Positions 35,477 through 45,150 are shown, counted from the first letter of the stretch. The stretch: DNA of 64,000 nt from JBEBSD01 sp040394475 (GCA_040394475.1 JBEBSD010000007.1:71295-135294), one strand, 5' to 3'. Numbers and translations are program-made. The notes: a model not told the origin generated them from the sequence alone.

Positions 35477-35953
35477 ATGAAAAAGCTTATTGTAATGGCG
35501 GTATCGCTCATAATCGCATTTAACGGTTGTAAAAAGGAAGAGCTGCCGGCGCCGGATGAGAACGGGTATATCTGGCTGCGGGATGTAGAATCCCTGTCGC
35601 TGATTAAAAAAACCATCCAGGGGACCTGGAAAATTCATAAACGATATGGGGGCTATACCGGAAAGGAAAACGCTACCCTAACTAATTCATACCTTCGCTT
35701 GCTGCCCAACGATAGTCTCTATATCGTATTCGAGGGTGAGCAATTCACTGCTTCCAAGGCAGACTTTGTACATAAGCAGGCTCAGCCTCGTTATGACAGC
35801 GGCTACCCTGCCTGGATATTGAATTACGAGCTCAGTAAACCAGGAGGCTCAAGAGACGAGCTTATCATTGATTATATGTACAAGGACCGATTGGTACTCG
35901 TGCGCAATGCACCCAATACGTATGCCTATTCTATGACAAAGATTTCAGAGTAA
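35477..35953 (+). CDS. Small lipoprotein, function unknown
   Basis: 158 residues. Lipoprotein signal peptide (MKKLIVMAVSLIIAFNGCKK, Cys18). The mature part has alternating strands (TIQGTWKIHKRYGGYTG, SYLRLLPNDSLYIVFEG, KDRLVLVRNAPNTYAYSM), which recalls the lipocalin-like lipoproteins common in Bacteroidota: a GTWK strand near the start and an R at the end. Function and partners are unknown. It stands alone in an AT-rich neighbourhood. Confidence 0.7.
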   Translation: MKKLIVMAVSLIIAFNGCKKEELPAPDENGYIWLRDVESLSLIKKTIQGTWKIHKRYGGYTGKENATLTNSYLRLLPNDSLYIVFEGEQFTASKADFVHKQAQPRYDSGYPAWILNYELSKPGGSRDELIIDYMYKDRLVLVRNAPNTYAYSMTKISE

Positions 35954-36154
35954 ACTATCCCTATCCTTAAGAATAGCATGATCTAATCAATGGCCTGCTT
36001 TATGGAAGTGGCTTCTTAGGAGGAAATCCGCTTACGAGCTTAGCCATTTGTGCTTTCGGGTTTGGACATCGTGTGGACAAGTTTTCGGGAAATCTGAAAT
36101 AGGAACACAAACGGATTTTCGAAAACACATAAAAACATTTCCTGACGGTTTTTG

Positions 36155-36162
36155 TATTTTTG
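36155..36162 (+). promoter_or_regulatory. Candidate -7 promoter element for yebC
   Basis: TATTTTTG is an exact TAnnTTTG match 82 bases before the yebC ATG. The -33 region is not clear. Confidence 0.45.
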
Positions 36163-36244
36163 CGCGGCAACAGTAAATCCGCCGACTGGAAGCGCTGTTG
36201 CTGAATACATCAGTAGTCGCAATTTTAAAATTTATAAAGCCTGT

Positions 36245-36958
36245 ATGGGAAGAGCTTTTGAATACCGTAAAGCCAGGAAATTTAAACGTTGGGGGCAAAT
36301 GGCCAAAGTGTTTACCCGGATCGGGAAGGACATTGTACTGGCTATTAAAAACGGAACGGCAGATCCTGCTACCAACTCCCGTTTAAGAGCGGTTTTGCAA
36401 AATGCAAGGGCGGCTAATATGCCGAAGGAAAATGTGGAGCGCGCCATAAAAAGGGCCACTTCGAAGGACCAGGAAGATTACAAGGAAATGGTATATGAAG
36501 GATACGGTCCCCACGGAATTGCTGTCCTTATCGAAAGTACTACCGATAACCCTACCCGGACGGTTGCCAATGTGAGAAGCTATTTTAATAAACTGGGGGG
36601 CAGCCTGGGGACCACTGGGATGCTGGATTTTATTTTTGACAGGAAGTGTATTTTTAAAATCAAAAATACCGACCTGGATGTGGAGGACCTGGAACTGACC
36701 CTCATTGATTACGGCGCAGAGGAGGTTTTTCTGGATGAAGAAGCGAATCAGATCCTTATCTATGGAGAATTTACGGCTTTTGGGACCTTACAGCATTACC
36801 TGGAAGAAAATAAGTATGAGATCGAAGAGGCCGATTTTGAACGGATACCCAATGATACCAAGACACTCAGTGAAGCAGAAACGGAAGAAGTGGAAAAGCT
36901 GATTGAGCGAATAGAAGAGGATGACGATGTGCAGCGGGTGTTTCACAACATGGGGTGA
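36245..36958 (+). CDS. YebC/PmpR family DNA-binding / translation-associated protein
   Basis: 237 residues from the ATG at 36245 (MGRAFEYRKARKFKRWGQMAK), the conserved family N-terminus in Bacteroidota; the longer frame adds 31 unrelated residues. Three-domain family; segments such as RIGKDIVLAIKNG, NMPKENVERAIKRA and YEGYGPHGIAVLIE are typical. Members were described as transcriptional regulators and some also act on ribosomes stalled at proline runs. It has its own terminator and a convergent DUF4834 gene behind it. Confidence 0.93.
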   Translation: MGRAFEYRKARKFKRWGQMAKVFTRIGKDIVLAIKNGTADPATNSRLRAVLQNARAANMPKENVERAIKRATSKDQEDYKEMVYEGYGPHGIAVLIESTTDNPTRTVANVRSYFNKLGGSLGTTGMLDFIFDRKCIFKIKNTDLDVEDLELTLIDYGAEEVFLDEEANQILIYGEFTAFGTLQHYLEENKYEIEEADFERIPNDTKTLSEAETEEVEKLIERIEEDDDVQRVFHNMG

Positions 36959-36965
36959 TAAAAAA

Positions 36966-36992
36966 AGGAGGGTACGAAACCCTCCTTTTTTT
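36966..36992. terminator. Bidirectional terminator between yebC and the DUF4834 gene
   Basis: AGGAGGGT (36966-36973) and ACCCTCCT (36979-36986) form a stem with a 5-base loop, with a run of A before and T after (36961-36992), so it can work on both strands. Confidence 0.93.
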
Positions 36993-37236
36993 ATTCTTTT
37001 ATTTCTTCATAGTCGATGTACTCGCCTCCTTTAGAAGAGGAGGGAGGTTGCTTTTGAGGATTGGGATCAATGTTGATCGTCCCGTTACGACTGTATTTCT
37101 GATTGCTGCGATTCGCCCTTTTTTGCTCTTTTACCAATTGGCGACCCACCAGCAGGTGAAAGATAAACCTCCGGAAAACAGGCACAAAAGCAATCAGTAA
37201 CAGAAATATCAGAAGAATATTGAAAAACAATTTCAT
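36991..37236 (-). CDS. DUF4834 family small membrane protein
   Basis: 81 residues. N-terminal membrane helix (MKLFFNILLIFLLLIAFVPVF), a basic patch (GRQLVKEQKRANRSNQ) and an acidic C-terminus. The pattern matches DUF4834, a family found only in Bacteroidota with no known function. It is convergent with yebC and shares its terminator. Confidence 0.8.
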   Translation of the reverse strand: MKLFFNILLIFLLLIAFVPVFRRFIFHLLVGRQLVKEQKRANRSNQKYSRNGTINIDPNPQKQPPSSSKGGEYIDYEEIKE

Positions 37237-37633
37237 TTGTATAAAAGGTTATCAGCTTTCGGCAGTCAGCTATCAGCGCTTTTTCATGGATGGCGGGCGG
37301 CGTACCGCTTTGTATGCGATCCTTTTTCTGAAGGCTGATTTCTGATTGCTTATGGCTATTTCATAGGTATAAAAAGTTAATCAGCGATCAGTAGCCAGCC
37401 GCGCGGTGAACCGCTTTTCATGCATCGATCGGTTGCGTACCGCCGGGCCGCGAGACCTGCGCGAAATCCGATTCCCGATAGCTGATTCTGATCATGAAAA
37501 TTTCAATTGAACAGAATTAAATAATGGTTTCTACAACTTGTAATTAAACATAAAGATAACGAAAAAAAATAGTAAAACATGCGCGCCGACGGGAAGAAAG
37601 GTCGAAACAGACGTTGAACGGGCCTTTACGGGG
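37237..37633. other. Intergenic stretch with several short heptamer arrays
   Basis: No gene seen. Three period-7 runs: 37250-37277 (TATCAGC, TTTCGGC, AGTCAGC, TATCAGC), 37333-37360 (GGCTGAT, TTCTGAT, TGCTTAT, GGCTATT) and 37379-37399 (AATCAGC, GATCAGT, AGCCAGC). The part between has repeated GCGTACCGC and CCGCTTT-like fragments. Confidence 0.75.
37250..37277. repeat. Period-7 tandem repeat (TATCAGC type), 4 units
   Basis: TATCAGC, TTTCGGC, AGTCAGC, TATCAGC in one register; same family as 25886-26116 and 63875-63944. Confidence 0.8.
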
Positions 37634-38545
37634 TTAATGCAGGGTTATATCCTGCAGGTAGGTATTGAAATCGTGGGCGCCCAGCGCCGCCAGAATGCTG
37701 ATGGCGACAGGGCCGGCGTTCACATTATGGGTTTCGTTTTTGAGAAAATACAGGGCATTCGGAATGCGTAGCGCCAGAAGCTTCTCTCGTAGCAACGTCT
37801 GCTGCCGCAGGTAAACCACGTCGTCCTTAGCGCCATAGAGCAATATCGTACGGGGCGACCTGACATTGGCAAGATGTACCGGGCTGGCGGCTATCAGTTT
37901 GGAATGATCGGAGGAGGAATAGTTCTGCCCCACCATGAACTGAATTGAATTATGTAAATCCGGTCCGGATAACTCTTTGATACTAAGATCGGTAATTGCC
38001 GACATGCCAATAACGGTGTGAATGTTTTGCTGTTCGTCCTTATAGGCATAGGCCAAGGCGATATGCCCCCCGGCGCTGGCCCCCATAATGGCAAAGCGCT
38101 CTTTACGGATGTTGTAAAGAGAAGCGTTTTTCTTCAAAAAATCGACGCATGCCCGAATGTCCTCTTGCTGGCAATCAAAAAGCGATTTCGTACCGGTGGG
38201 GCCTGTCCGGTAATTGATGTTGACGATGGTAAGGTTTTTCCGGGCTTTTTGCAGGGAGTCTACTGTGGGCTGCAAAAACCATTTCGCGCCGCCGGTCCAA
38301 TTGCCTCCATGCAAAAGTATCACCACTTCCGAAGGGGTATCGTATAGGGATAACGGGCGGTAGATATCCAGGGTATTTTCTGCATACGGGCCGTATTTCA
38401 GGTCGAGCTGCGGGCGGTAACCTTTAATAGGATCGTTAATGTTGGATTGGAATTCCGCTGCGTCCGGGCTGAAGAAATCACAGCCACCCAGGAAACAAAG
38501 ACAGGCGAGGAACAACGGATAAGCGAGGGTCTTCCGGATTCGCAT
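37634..38545 (-). CDS. Alpha/beta hydrolase (esterase), lipoprotein
   Basis: 303 residues from the ATG at 38545 (MRIRKTLAYPLFLACLCFLGGC); an ATG four codons earlier is also possible. Lipobox with Cys22. HGGNWTGG (oxyanion loop), nucleophile in GASAGGH, and the expected Asp and His in GAKDDVV and ETHNVNAG near the C-terminus: a complete triad of the carboxylesterase/BD-FAE-like type. It would cleave an ester, perhaps an acyl or sugar ester, at the cell envelope. It follows the DUF5009 gene by 98 bases on the same strand. Confidence 0.85.
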   Translation of the reverse strand: MRIRKTLAYPLFLACLCFLGGCDFFSPDAAEFQSNINDPIKGYRPQLDLKYGPYAENTLDIYRPLSLYDTPSEVVILLHGGNWTGGAKWFLQPTVDSLQKARKNLTIVNINYRTGPTGTKSLFDCQQEDIRACVDFLKKNASLYNIRKERFAIMGASAGGHIALAYAYKDEQQNIHTVIGMSAITDLSIKELSGPDLHNSIQFMVGQNYSSSDHSKLIAASPVHLANVRSPRTILLYGAKDDVVYLRQQTLLREKLLALRIPNALYFLKNETHNVNAGPVAISILAALGAHDFNTYLQDITLH

Positions 38546-38643
38546 ACAGAGCAACATATTTGCGTTGAAATTAGGATCCGTCCCACCCCGGGGCGGGACA
38601 ATTGCCTTTTGATGGCAAAAATAACGCAAATTGGGACGGTTGC

Positions 38644-39852
38644 TCAAATTTTAATGAAAATCTTCTTTCGGTACATCCAGCGTAATAACAACCACATCAT
38701 CAGTAACTGCAGGAAACCACTGACCAGCGTACGATAGGGGAGGCCCAGTACCTGATCGTATTCGGGTGACACGTGGATCCGGAAGGACTGATCGATGAAT
38801 GCGGGAAGGATTTCCGCCATCACATAGGCTGCGATAGAGTTCGCACCAATCACGAGGAAGGGATACGCGACCTTGCTGAGGCCTTTGCCGCGATACGTAT
38901 TGCTGTCGAAAATGAAATAGAAAAGGGCGAGGAGGAGAAAGCACCAGCCGCCGCTGAAAAGGGTCCATGAGGGCGTCCAGATCCGCTTTACAATCGGGCA
39001 AATGCCCGTCCATGCCAATAACTTCGCTGTGAAAAGCAACAGGATACCGGTGATGAACAGCTTTTTCAGCAATGCTTTATGTTCCTGGTGCTGCCGGAGC
39101 CATTGTCCGGCGATCAGTCCCAGTACCATGGTTCCCAGCGTAGGGATAAAGCTCAGGGTGGCATATCCGCCCCCATTGAAAAGGAAAGTCTTTTCCCGGG
39201 GGAACAGGTTCAGAAACCAACGGTCAAAGGCCCAGGCAGCATTGGTGTTCTTGTTCCAGTGAGCGGCGAATCTCTTCAGATGATGCTCCCAGTCAGTGGT
39301 AACCCCTGCCTGTGACCAGTCGAACCCCGGGCCCGGAAGCGGGTAGCCGGCGAACAACAGCCAGTAACCTGCCAGCAAAAAAACCAGTGCGGCCCCCTGT
39401 TTTTTAACGCTGAGAAAAGCCAGTGCAAAAAGGAACGGGTACCCCAGGCCGATTTGAGTGAGCGTGTCCTCAAACGTGAAATTGGTCTGATCGCGGTGCA
39501 TGGAACGCAGGAAAATTCCAAGCAGTACCAGAATAAGCGACCGTTTGAGTGCATGTACCCAAAGTTCCCGTCCGCCTTTCCCGCGGGCCTGCCGGCTGGC
39601 AAGCGAATACGGCAGGGCCACTCCGACCAGGAAGGAGAAAGAGGGCTGTATCAGGTCATGCAGGGAGCAGCCGATCCAGGGAACATGACTCTGATGAAAG
39701 GCCAGGAAACTCCAGAAGCCGCTTTCCGGTAATGCGTTGGCTACCCGCGACAACCGCAGTACTTCGGCCATCATCAGGAACATTACCAGACCGCGGTAAA
39801 CATCCACGGACGTGACGCGTGCGGCAGAAGCCAAGGGAGGTGCTGGGGTCAT
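38644..39852 (-). CDS. DUF5009 / heparan-alpha-glucosaminide acetyltransferase-like membrane protein
   Basis: 402 residues with about ten membrane helices. The N-terminal RVTSVDVYRGLVMFLMMAE and IQPSFSFLVGVALPYSLA segments are typical of the DUF5009/HGSNAT-like family, whose eukaryotic member acetylates terminal glucosamine across the membrane. Bacterial members are thought to modify surface glycans, but this is by analogy. It begins 141 bases from murC, in the opposite direction, and probably forms an operon with the esterase gene. Confidence 0.85.
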   Translation of the reverse strand: MTPAPPLASAARVTSVDVYRGLVMFLMMAEVLRLSRVANALPESGFWSFLAFHQSHVPWIGCSLHDLIQPSFSFLVGVALPYSLASRQARGKGGRELWVHALKRSLILVLLGIFLRSMHRDQTNFTFEDTLTQIGLGYPFLFALAFLSVKKQGAALVFLLAGYWLLFAGYPLPGPGFDWSQAGVTTDWEHHLKRFAAHWNKNTNAAWAFDRWFLNLFPREKTFLFNGGGYATLSFIPTLGTMVLGLIAGQWLRQHQEHKALLKKLFITGILLLFTAKLLAWTGICPIVKRIWTPSWTLFSGGWCFLLLALFYFIFDSNTYRGKGLSKVAYPFLVIGANSIAAYVMAEILPAFIDQSFRIHVSPEYDQVLGLPYRTLVSGFLQLLMMWLLLRWMYRKKIFIKI

Positions 39853-39950
39853 ATGCGGGGATTTATGAAAAGCAAAGTCTTGTACCTGTCAAAAATACTG
39901 AGAGGAATGCTTTTTTGACTATTCGTAGGCCAGTTTTGTTTACACTTCCA

Positions 39951-39958
39951 TAACTTTG
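39951..39958 (+). promoter_or_regulatory. Candidate -7 promoter element for murC-ftsQ-ftsA-ftsZ
   Basis: TAACTTTG is an exact TAnnTTTG match 35 bases before the murC ATG. The -33 region is not clear. Confidence 0.5.
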
Positions 39959-39993
39959 CAACCGGAGCAGCCACGCAAAAATGTAAGACTTGT

Positions 39994-41394
39994 ATGAAAT
40001 TGAACCCGGAGTGGAAATTTGTTTACTTTATTGGGATCGGCGGGATCGGAATGAGCGCACTGGCACGCTGGTTCCATGCCAATGGCTACCAGGTGGCCGG
40101 GTATGATAAAACCACTACGGCTTTGACAGACGCTTTGGAGAAAGAAGGGATTCCGGTGATTTTTGACGAGCGCATGGAGGTCGTTCCCGGGACTTTTTCA
40201 GACCGTAAAGAGAATACCCTGGTCGTCTACACACCCGCGGTTCCTGCCGGGCATCCGCAGCTTACGTATTTCAGGGACAACGGTTTCACGTTAAAAAAGC
40301 GCGCCGGGGTGCTGGGAATGATCGCCGGGGAAATGACCACTATCGGTGTCGCCGGGACGCATGGGAAAACAACTACGTCATCGATGGTAGCACATCTGCT
40401 GCGGCATGCCCGGGTGAATACCGCGGCCTTCCTGGGCGGAATTACCAATAACTATAACAGTAATTTGCTGCTCAATGAGCCGGCTGCTGCCATGCAGGAC
40501 GTATTTTGTGTAGTAGAAGCCGATGAGTTTGACCGTTCGTTTCTTACGCTGTATCCCGACATGGCGGTCGTTACGGCTACGGATGCCGACCACCTGGATA
40601 TTTATGGGGAACATGACCATTTGCTCGCCTCGTTTCAGGCCTATGTGGATCAGATCAAAAACGGTGGGGTATTGTTCCTGAAAAAAGGGCTTCCGCTGAA
40701 AGGAAATCCCCGGATCCGGGTGTACGAATATGGTTTGGAAGAAGGGGCGTATCATGCAGGGGATGTCCGGGTGGAAAATGCCCGGTTTGTATTTGATCTG
40801 CACTACCCGGAGGGAACGATCAGGGATATCCGTCTGCAACTGCCTGGTTTTCACAATGTAGAAAATGCGGTTGCAGCCGCGGGCATAGCGCTGCAGGCAG
40901 GGCTGGAGCCGGAGGCCGTACGGGATGGCCTGACTACCTTTGCCGGAGTCAGGCGGCGGTTTGAATATGTCCTGGAAGGCGAGCGGGTGTTTATTGACGA
41001 TTATGCACATCATCCTGCCGAAATCACGGCTTTCCTGTCGTCCGTCCGCGCGTTGTATCCCGGACGCCGTATTACTGCGGTTTTCCAACCCCACCTGTTT
41101 ACCCGCACGCGCGACTTTGCGGATGCGTTTGCGGAAAGCCTCGACCTGGCCGATCAATTGTACCTGCTGGATATTTATCCGGCCCGTGAACAACCCATTG
41201 AAGGGGTGGATGCCGCAATGTTGCTGGCTAAAGTTTCGTTGAAGGATAAACAATTAGTGACGAAAACACAATTACTGGAGGAATTGCAGGTACAAGCGCC
41301 CGATATTTTAGTGACGATAGGCGCCGGGGATATCGATAAATTGGTGGTGTCGCTAAAAGAAATTTTGCAAAATGCTTTATTTCATAATAGGTAA
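39994..41394 (+). CDS. murC: UDP-N-acetylmuramate--L-alanine ligase
   Basis: 466 residues. Adds L-alanine to UDP-MurNAc, the first amino acid of the peptidoglycan stem. N-terminal GIGGIGMSALARWFH (UDP-binding), ATP loop GVAGTHGKTTT with Lys125, VVEADEFDRSF, and the C-terminal DDYAHHPAEI are all intact. First gene of murC-ftsQ-ftsA-ftsZ; murG, ftsW, murD and the rest of the cluster are not upstream. Confidence 0.97.
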   Translation: MKLNPEWKFVYFIGIGGIGMSALARWFHANGYQVAGYDKTTTALTDALEKEGIPVIFDERMEVVPGTFSDRKENTLVVYTPAVPAGHPQLTYFRDNGFTLKKRAGVLGMIAGEMTTIGVAGTHGKTTTSSMVAHLLRHARVNTAAFLGGITNNYNSNLLLNEPAAAMQDVFCVVEADEFDRSFLTLYPDMAVVTATDADHLDIYGEHDHLLASFQAYVDQIKNGGVLFLKKGLPLKGNPRIRVYEYGLEEGAYHAGDVRVENARFVFDLHYPEGTIRDIRLQLPGFHNVENAVAAAGIALQAGLEPEAVRDGLTTFAGVRRRFEYVLEGERVFIDDYAHHPAEITAFLSSVRALYPGRRITAVFQPHLFTRTRDFADAFAESLDLADQLYLLDIYPAREQPIEGVDAAMLLAKVSLKDKQLVTKTQLLEELQVQAPDILVTIGAGDIDKLVVSLKEILQNALFHNR

Positions 41395-41415
41395 AGATTT
41401 AGTAATATTACTGCC

Positions 41416-42192
41416 ATGTTAAAAAAGCGTGCATTTTGGAGAAGGGGAATCAAAATGCTGCTCTGGGGAGCAGGGTTATTGCTGTGTATCGGGATGGCGG
41501 AACGCAAACTGATCCAGCAGCGGTGCGAAAATATTATTGTGAACATTGACCAGGGGGCCGACGCTTCGTTTTTAAAGCGGCATGATGTGGAGATGCTGGT
41601 CACAGACGGAGGCAATAGCCCGGTTTTAGGGGCCCGACTGGAAACGCTCAACTTAGACGAAATCGAGTCACGGGTGTACCGGAACAAATTGGTCAAAAGT
41701 TGTGAAGTCGTCAGGGATCTGGCCAATAACCTCGTGGTTACAGTGGTGCAGCAGGTTCCGATAGCACGATGGGTAGAGGAGGCGCCGGAAGGAGAATGGC
41801 GGCAGGCAAGAGGCTTTTATATTTCGGACGAAGGGAAGTATCTGCCGCTTTCCAATCGCTACTCCGCCCGTGTAACGCTGGTATCGGGCGATTTTTTCAA
41901 AGCGGTTAAAGGACTGAATAATCCGAAAGGAGATGCGTATATGGATGTTTTGCGCTATATTCACAACGATGATTTCTGGAAAGCACAAATCAGCCAGCTG
42001 CAGGTAGACCGGGAAGGGGAAATCAGCTTTCTGACCACCCTGGGCAACCAGCGTATCGAATTTGGCGCTCCCGAAACGATCGACTCGAAGTTTAAAAAGC
42101 TCCGGGTTTTTTATAATAAAGTACTGGTTTCAGACTGGAACCGCTATTCGAAAATTAGTGTAAAATATAAGGATCAGGTAGTTTGCGAATAA
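41416..42192 (+). CDS. ftsQ: Cell division protein FtsQ
   Basis: 258 residues. One N-terminal membrane helix (MLLWGAGLLLCIGMAER) followed by a periplasmic part with the FtsQ/DivIB pattern: a POTRA-like start and the segment ARWVEEAPEGEWRQARGFYISDEGKYLPL in which family members carry GFYLS. Links early and late divisome proteins. Assignment rests on position between murC and ftsA and on overall layout, as FtsQ sequences vary greatly. Confidence 0.88.
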   Translation: MLKKRAFWRRGIKMLLWGAGLLLCIGMAERKLIQQRCENIIVNIDQGADASFLKRHDVEMLVTDGGNSPVLGARLETLNLDEIESRVYRNKLVKSCEVVRDLANNLVVTVVQQVPIARWVEEAPEGEWRQARGFYISDEGKYLPLSNRYSARVTLVSGDFFKAVKGLNNPKGDAYMDVLRYIHNDDFWKAQISQLQVDREGEISFLTTLGNQRIEFGAPETIDSKFKKLRVFYNKVLVSDWNRYSKISVKYKDQVVCE

Positions 42193-42201
42193 ATTAATGA
42201 T

Positions 42202-43596
42202 ATGATGGAGAATAATATCGTAGTCGGAGTAGATCTTGGGAGTAGCAAAATTGCCGTAGTTGCTGCCCGCGCAATCAGGAATTCCCAGGGGGAATCACTG
42301 GAGATAATTGGCTTCGGCGAGGTCCCGGTAACACGTGGTGCAGTGGTGAACGGTTCGGTGGAAAATGTGGTACAGGTGGGAAGCGCGATTAAAGCGGCAC
42401 TGGATCAGGTGTCCAGTATTTCCAACCTGGAAATCGGCCTGGTAAACGTGAGCTTCGGCGGAATGCATGTGAAAGTCAACCAGCAGAGTGACGGGGTCAT
42501 ACGACCCACTTCATCGGCCGGAGAGGAAGTAACCGAACAGGATGTCGCGCAGTTGGTAAATGATATCTACCGGGCGAAAAAAGATGCCAACCATGAGGTA
42601 ATGCATGTGTTTCCCCAATATTTTACGGTGGATACGTCTACGGGTATCCGTGAACCCGTGGGGCGGCCGGGAATCAAGTTAAGTGCTGATTTTATGGTAC
42701 TTCTGGCCAATAACCAGTCGATCAAGCGTACGAAAAGGAGCCTGTCGACGGCAGATAGTAGCCTTCGGACCGATAAATTGATTTACGCCCCTGTGGCTAC
42801 GGCGATGGCTGTGTTGACGGAGGAAGAAAAGAACGCCGGAATCGCCCTGGTCGACATCGGTGACCATACCACAGACCTGATCATTTACCAGGATAATATT
42901 ATCCGGCATATTGCATCCTTCCCGGTAGCCGGCCGCCATATTACCGCTGATCTGAAAACAGGATGCGGTATCCAGCCCGAAAATGCAGAAAAACTGAAAC
43001 GTACCTTTGGAACCGCGCTGGCAGAAAATGTACCGGCTACGATTGAAATCATTATCAACTACCTTTCCGGTCGTCCGCCGCGTCAGGTGCTGAAGAAAAA
43101 TGTGGCAATGATTATCGAGGAAAGGCTGAAGGAAATTGCCGCTATGGCGTATGCCGAAATCCGGAGGCTGGGCCTGGTTGATGACCTGATCGGCGGAGTA
43201 GTCCTAACCGGCGGCACGTCCAGTATCCCTGATATCGAATATGTGTTCCGGCGGGTGATGAACGATATGCCGGTAAGGGTAGGGTTTCCGGAAGGACTGG
43301 AACATACCCCTAAAGCAGACGTGGTCAGCAGCCCGACCTATGCAACGGCAGTAGGGCTGGTCTGGGCAGGCATACGGCCATTGGACGAGCGTTTGTCTCC
43401 CAGAAAGCAAGTATGGGCAGTTTCTGGCAGGGCAGGCAATGGCCCTCTCCCGCCTTTGGACGAAAGCGGGGATTTGGTTGAAGCTCCGAGAAACCCTACA
43501 AGACCTTCGGTCGGAGGGGTTTCAACTTGGTTAAAGGGCCTGAAAAATCCGTTCGGAATGAACGGGCCGACCAATAATGAGGCAGGGGAGTATTAA
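42202..43596 (+). CDS. ftsA: Cell division protein FtsA
   Basis: 464 residues. Actin-like fold with phosphate-binding VGVDLGSSKIAVV at the N-terminus, VDIGDHTTDLIIY (about residues 215-227) and VVLTGGTSSIPDI (about 333-345). Tethers FtsZ to the membrane. Two close ATG codons occur at the start; either could be used. The C-terminal tail (from about residue 400) is proline-rich and ends without an obvious long amphipathic helix. Confidence 0.95.
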   Translation: MMENNIVVGVDLGSSKIAVVAARAIRNSQGESLEIIGFGEVPVTRGAVVNGSVENVVQVGSAIKAALDQVSSISNLEIGLVNVSFGGMHVKVNQQSDGVIRPTSSAGEEVTEQDVAQLVNDIYRAKKDANHEVMHVFPQYFTVDTSTGIREPVGRPGIKLSADFMVLLANNQSIKRTKRSLSTADSSLRTDKLIYAPVATAMAVLTEEEKNAGIALVDIGDHTTDLIIYQDNIIRHIASFPVAGRHITADLKTGCGIQPENAEKLKRTFGTALAENVPATIEIIINYLSGRPPRQVLKKNVAMIIEERLKEIAAMAYAEIRRLGLVDDLIGGVVLTGGTSSIPDIEYVFRRVMNDMPVRVGFPEGLEHTPKADVVSSPTYATAVGLVWAGIRPLDERLSPRKQVWAVSGRAGNGPLPPLDESGDLVEAPRNPTRPSVGGVSTWLKGLKNPFGMNGPTNNEAGEY

Positions 43597-43625
43597 TAAA
43601 GACATATTTTACGGGGGGCAGGGAT

Positions 43626-45095
43626 ATGAACAATTCAGATTTTCAAACTTTTTTTGAACAGGACTACATACTTAAAAAAATCGTGAAGGATACATTAATA
43701 GAAGACATAGGCAACACATCCATTATCAAGGTGGTCGGAGTCGGCGGTGGCGGCGGTAATGCTGTCAACTACATGTATGAAAAGAAGATCAAAGATGTAG
43801 AGTTCGTGATCATGAACACCGATCGCCAGGTACTGCTGAAAAGCCCGATCCCCACTAAAATCCAGTTGGGAGCCACACTTACACAGGGACTGGGGACAGG
43901 AATGGATGTCGGGCACGGCCGGAGCGCCGCCCTGGAAAGCATCGATGAAATAAAGGCAGTTCTGGGTGGATCCACCAAGATGGTTTTTATTACAGCGGGT
44001 ATGGGCGGAGGAACCGGAACAGGCGCTGCTCCGGTAATTGCCAAAACGGCCCGGGAAATGGGACTGCTGACAGTAGCCGTGGTAACAGCTCCGTATGACT
44101 GGGAAGGCAGTACGAAAAAGAAGCAGGCCATGGAGGGGATTGCCGAGCTGCAGGAGCATAGCGATACGGTACTGGTGGTTTTGAATGATAAGCTGGAAGA
44201 GCTGTTCGAAGATCTTCCCCTTTCAAAAGCGTTTGCTGAGGCGGACAACATCCTGAGGAATGCAGTAAAGAGTATTTCCGAAATCATCACCACCAGCGGT
44301 AATATCAACACGGATTTCAAGGACGTAGAAAAGGTACTGAAGAATGCCAAGCAATCGGTCATGGGGACAGCCGATGCAGAAGGAAAGGACAGGGCGTCTC
44401 AGGCTATCACCAGAGCCCTGGATTCGCCCTTGTTGAACGACCGGAATATTGCAGGGGCAAAAAGTATCATTGTAACCCTGGCGTCCAGTACCAAAAAAGA
44501 GGCTACCGTCAGGGAGCAAAGCATCATTACTAAGTATGTTACCGAGCAGGTACAGGGTGAACACGCACTTTTCAAATTAGGGACCATCTTCGACGAATCG
44601 TTGGGAGACAACCTGCGTGTGACGATCGTGGCTTCGGGTTTTGATCCGAATGACGGCGGAATTCCGATTCCGGTTAAAGCCGGGAGCGGAGACGGAACGG
44701 AAACGGATAACGAAGTAGTACCCGGCAGTTTGGCAGGTTTGGAAAAAGAGCCTGACAGCTATATCAAGGTGGAAGGGGTAACTCCTCCCAGGCAGGCAGA
44801 GCTGGAGGTCACACCTACCGGCGGCCCGGCGGCAGTCCCGGATATGGTAGAAGAAGTGGCTATTTTCTATCCGGGTGGTGAAGTGTTCACACACGGACAG
44901 CCGGAGGAAGCGGCAGATGCTGACAAATGGGCGGCGGATGAGCAGGAACGGATCGAGCAGATAATCAGGAAATTCGAATCAGGGAAAATAAACTGGCAGG
45001 AATTGGAGGCGCCGGCTTTTAAGCGGAACAACCTGCAATTATGGAAGCATCCGGATATCCCCGCAAGCGAGATAGAGAAACATCGCTTGAACTAA
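43626..45095 (+). CDS. ftsZ: Cell division protein FtsZ
   Basis: 489 residues. Tubulin-like GTPase that forms the division ring. N-terminal nucleotide site VGVGGGGGNAVNYM, tubulin signature GGGTGTG at residues 127-133, and the synergy-loop region typical of FtsZ. The long C-terminal linker (about residues 330-460) is acidic and ends in LQLWKHPDIP, the probable FtsA-binding tail. The last gene of the murC-ftsQ-ftsA-ftsZ run; a terminator follows. Confidence 0.97.
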   Translation: MNNSDFQTFFEQDYILKKIVKDTLIEDIGNTSIIKVVGVGGGGGNAVNYMYEKKIKDVEFVIMNTDRQVLLKSPIPTKIQLGATLTQGLGTGMDVGHGRSAALESIDEIKAVLGGSTKMVFITAGMGGGTGTGAAPVIAKTAREMGLLTVAVVTAPYDWEGSTKKKQAMEGIAELQEHSDTVLVVLNDKLEELFEDLPLSKAFAEADNILRNAVKSISEIITTSGNINTDFKDVEKVLKNAKQSVMGTADAEGKDRASQAITRALDSPLLNDRNIAGAKSIIVTLASSTKKEATVREQSIITKYVTEQVQGEHALFKLGTIFDESLGDNLRVTIVASGFDPNDGGIPIPVKAGSGDGTETDNEVVPGSLAGLEKEPDSYIKVEGVTPPRQAELEVTPTGGPAAVPDMVEEVAIFYPGGEVFTHGQPEEAADADKWAADEQERIEQIIRKFESGKINWQELEAPAFKRNNLQLWKHPDIPASEIEKHRLN

Positions 45096-45110
45096 GGATC
45101 TGATCATCAC

Positions 45111-45147
45111 GGGAGGTACGGTAATCGTGCCTCCTGTTTGTTTTTTT
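45111..45147 (+). terminator. Rho-independent terminator after ftsZ
   Basis: GGAGGTACG (45112-45120) pairs with CGTGCCTCC (45126-45133 region) with one G-U pair, loop of a few bases, and a T-rich run to 45147. It ends the division operon and lies directly before the pseudouridine synthase start. Confidence 0.8.
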
Positions 45148-45150
45148 ACC

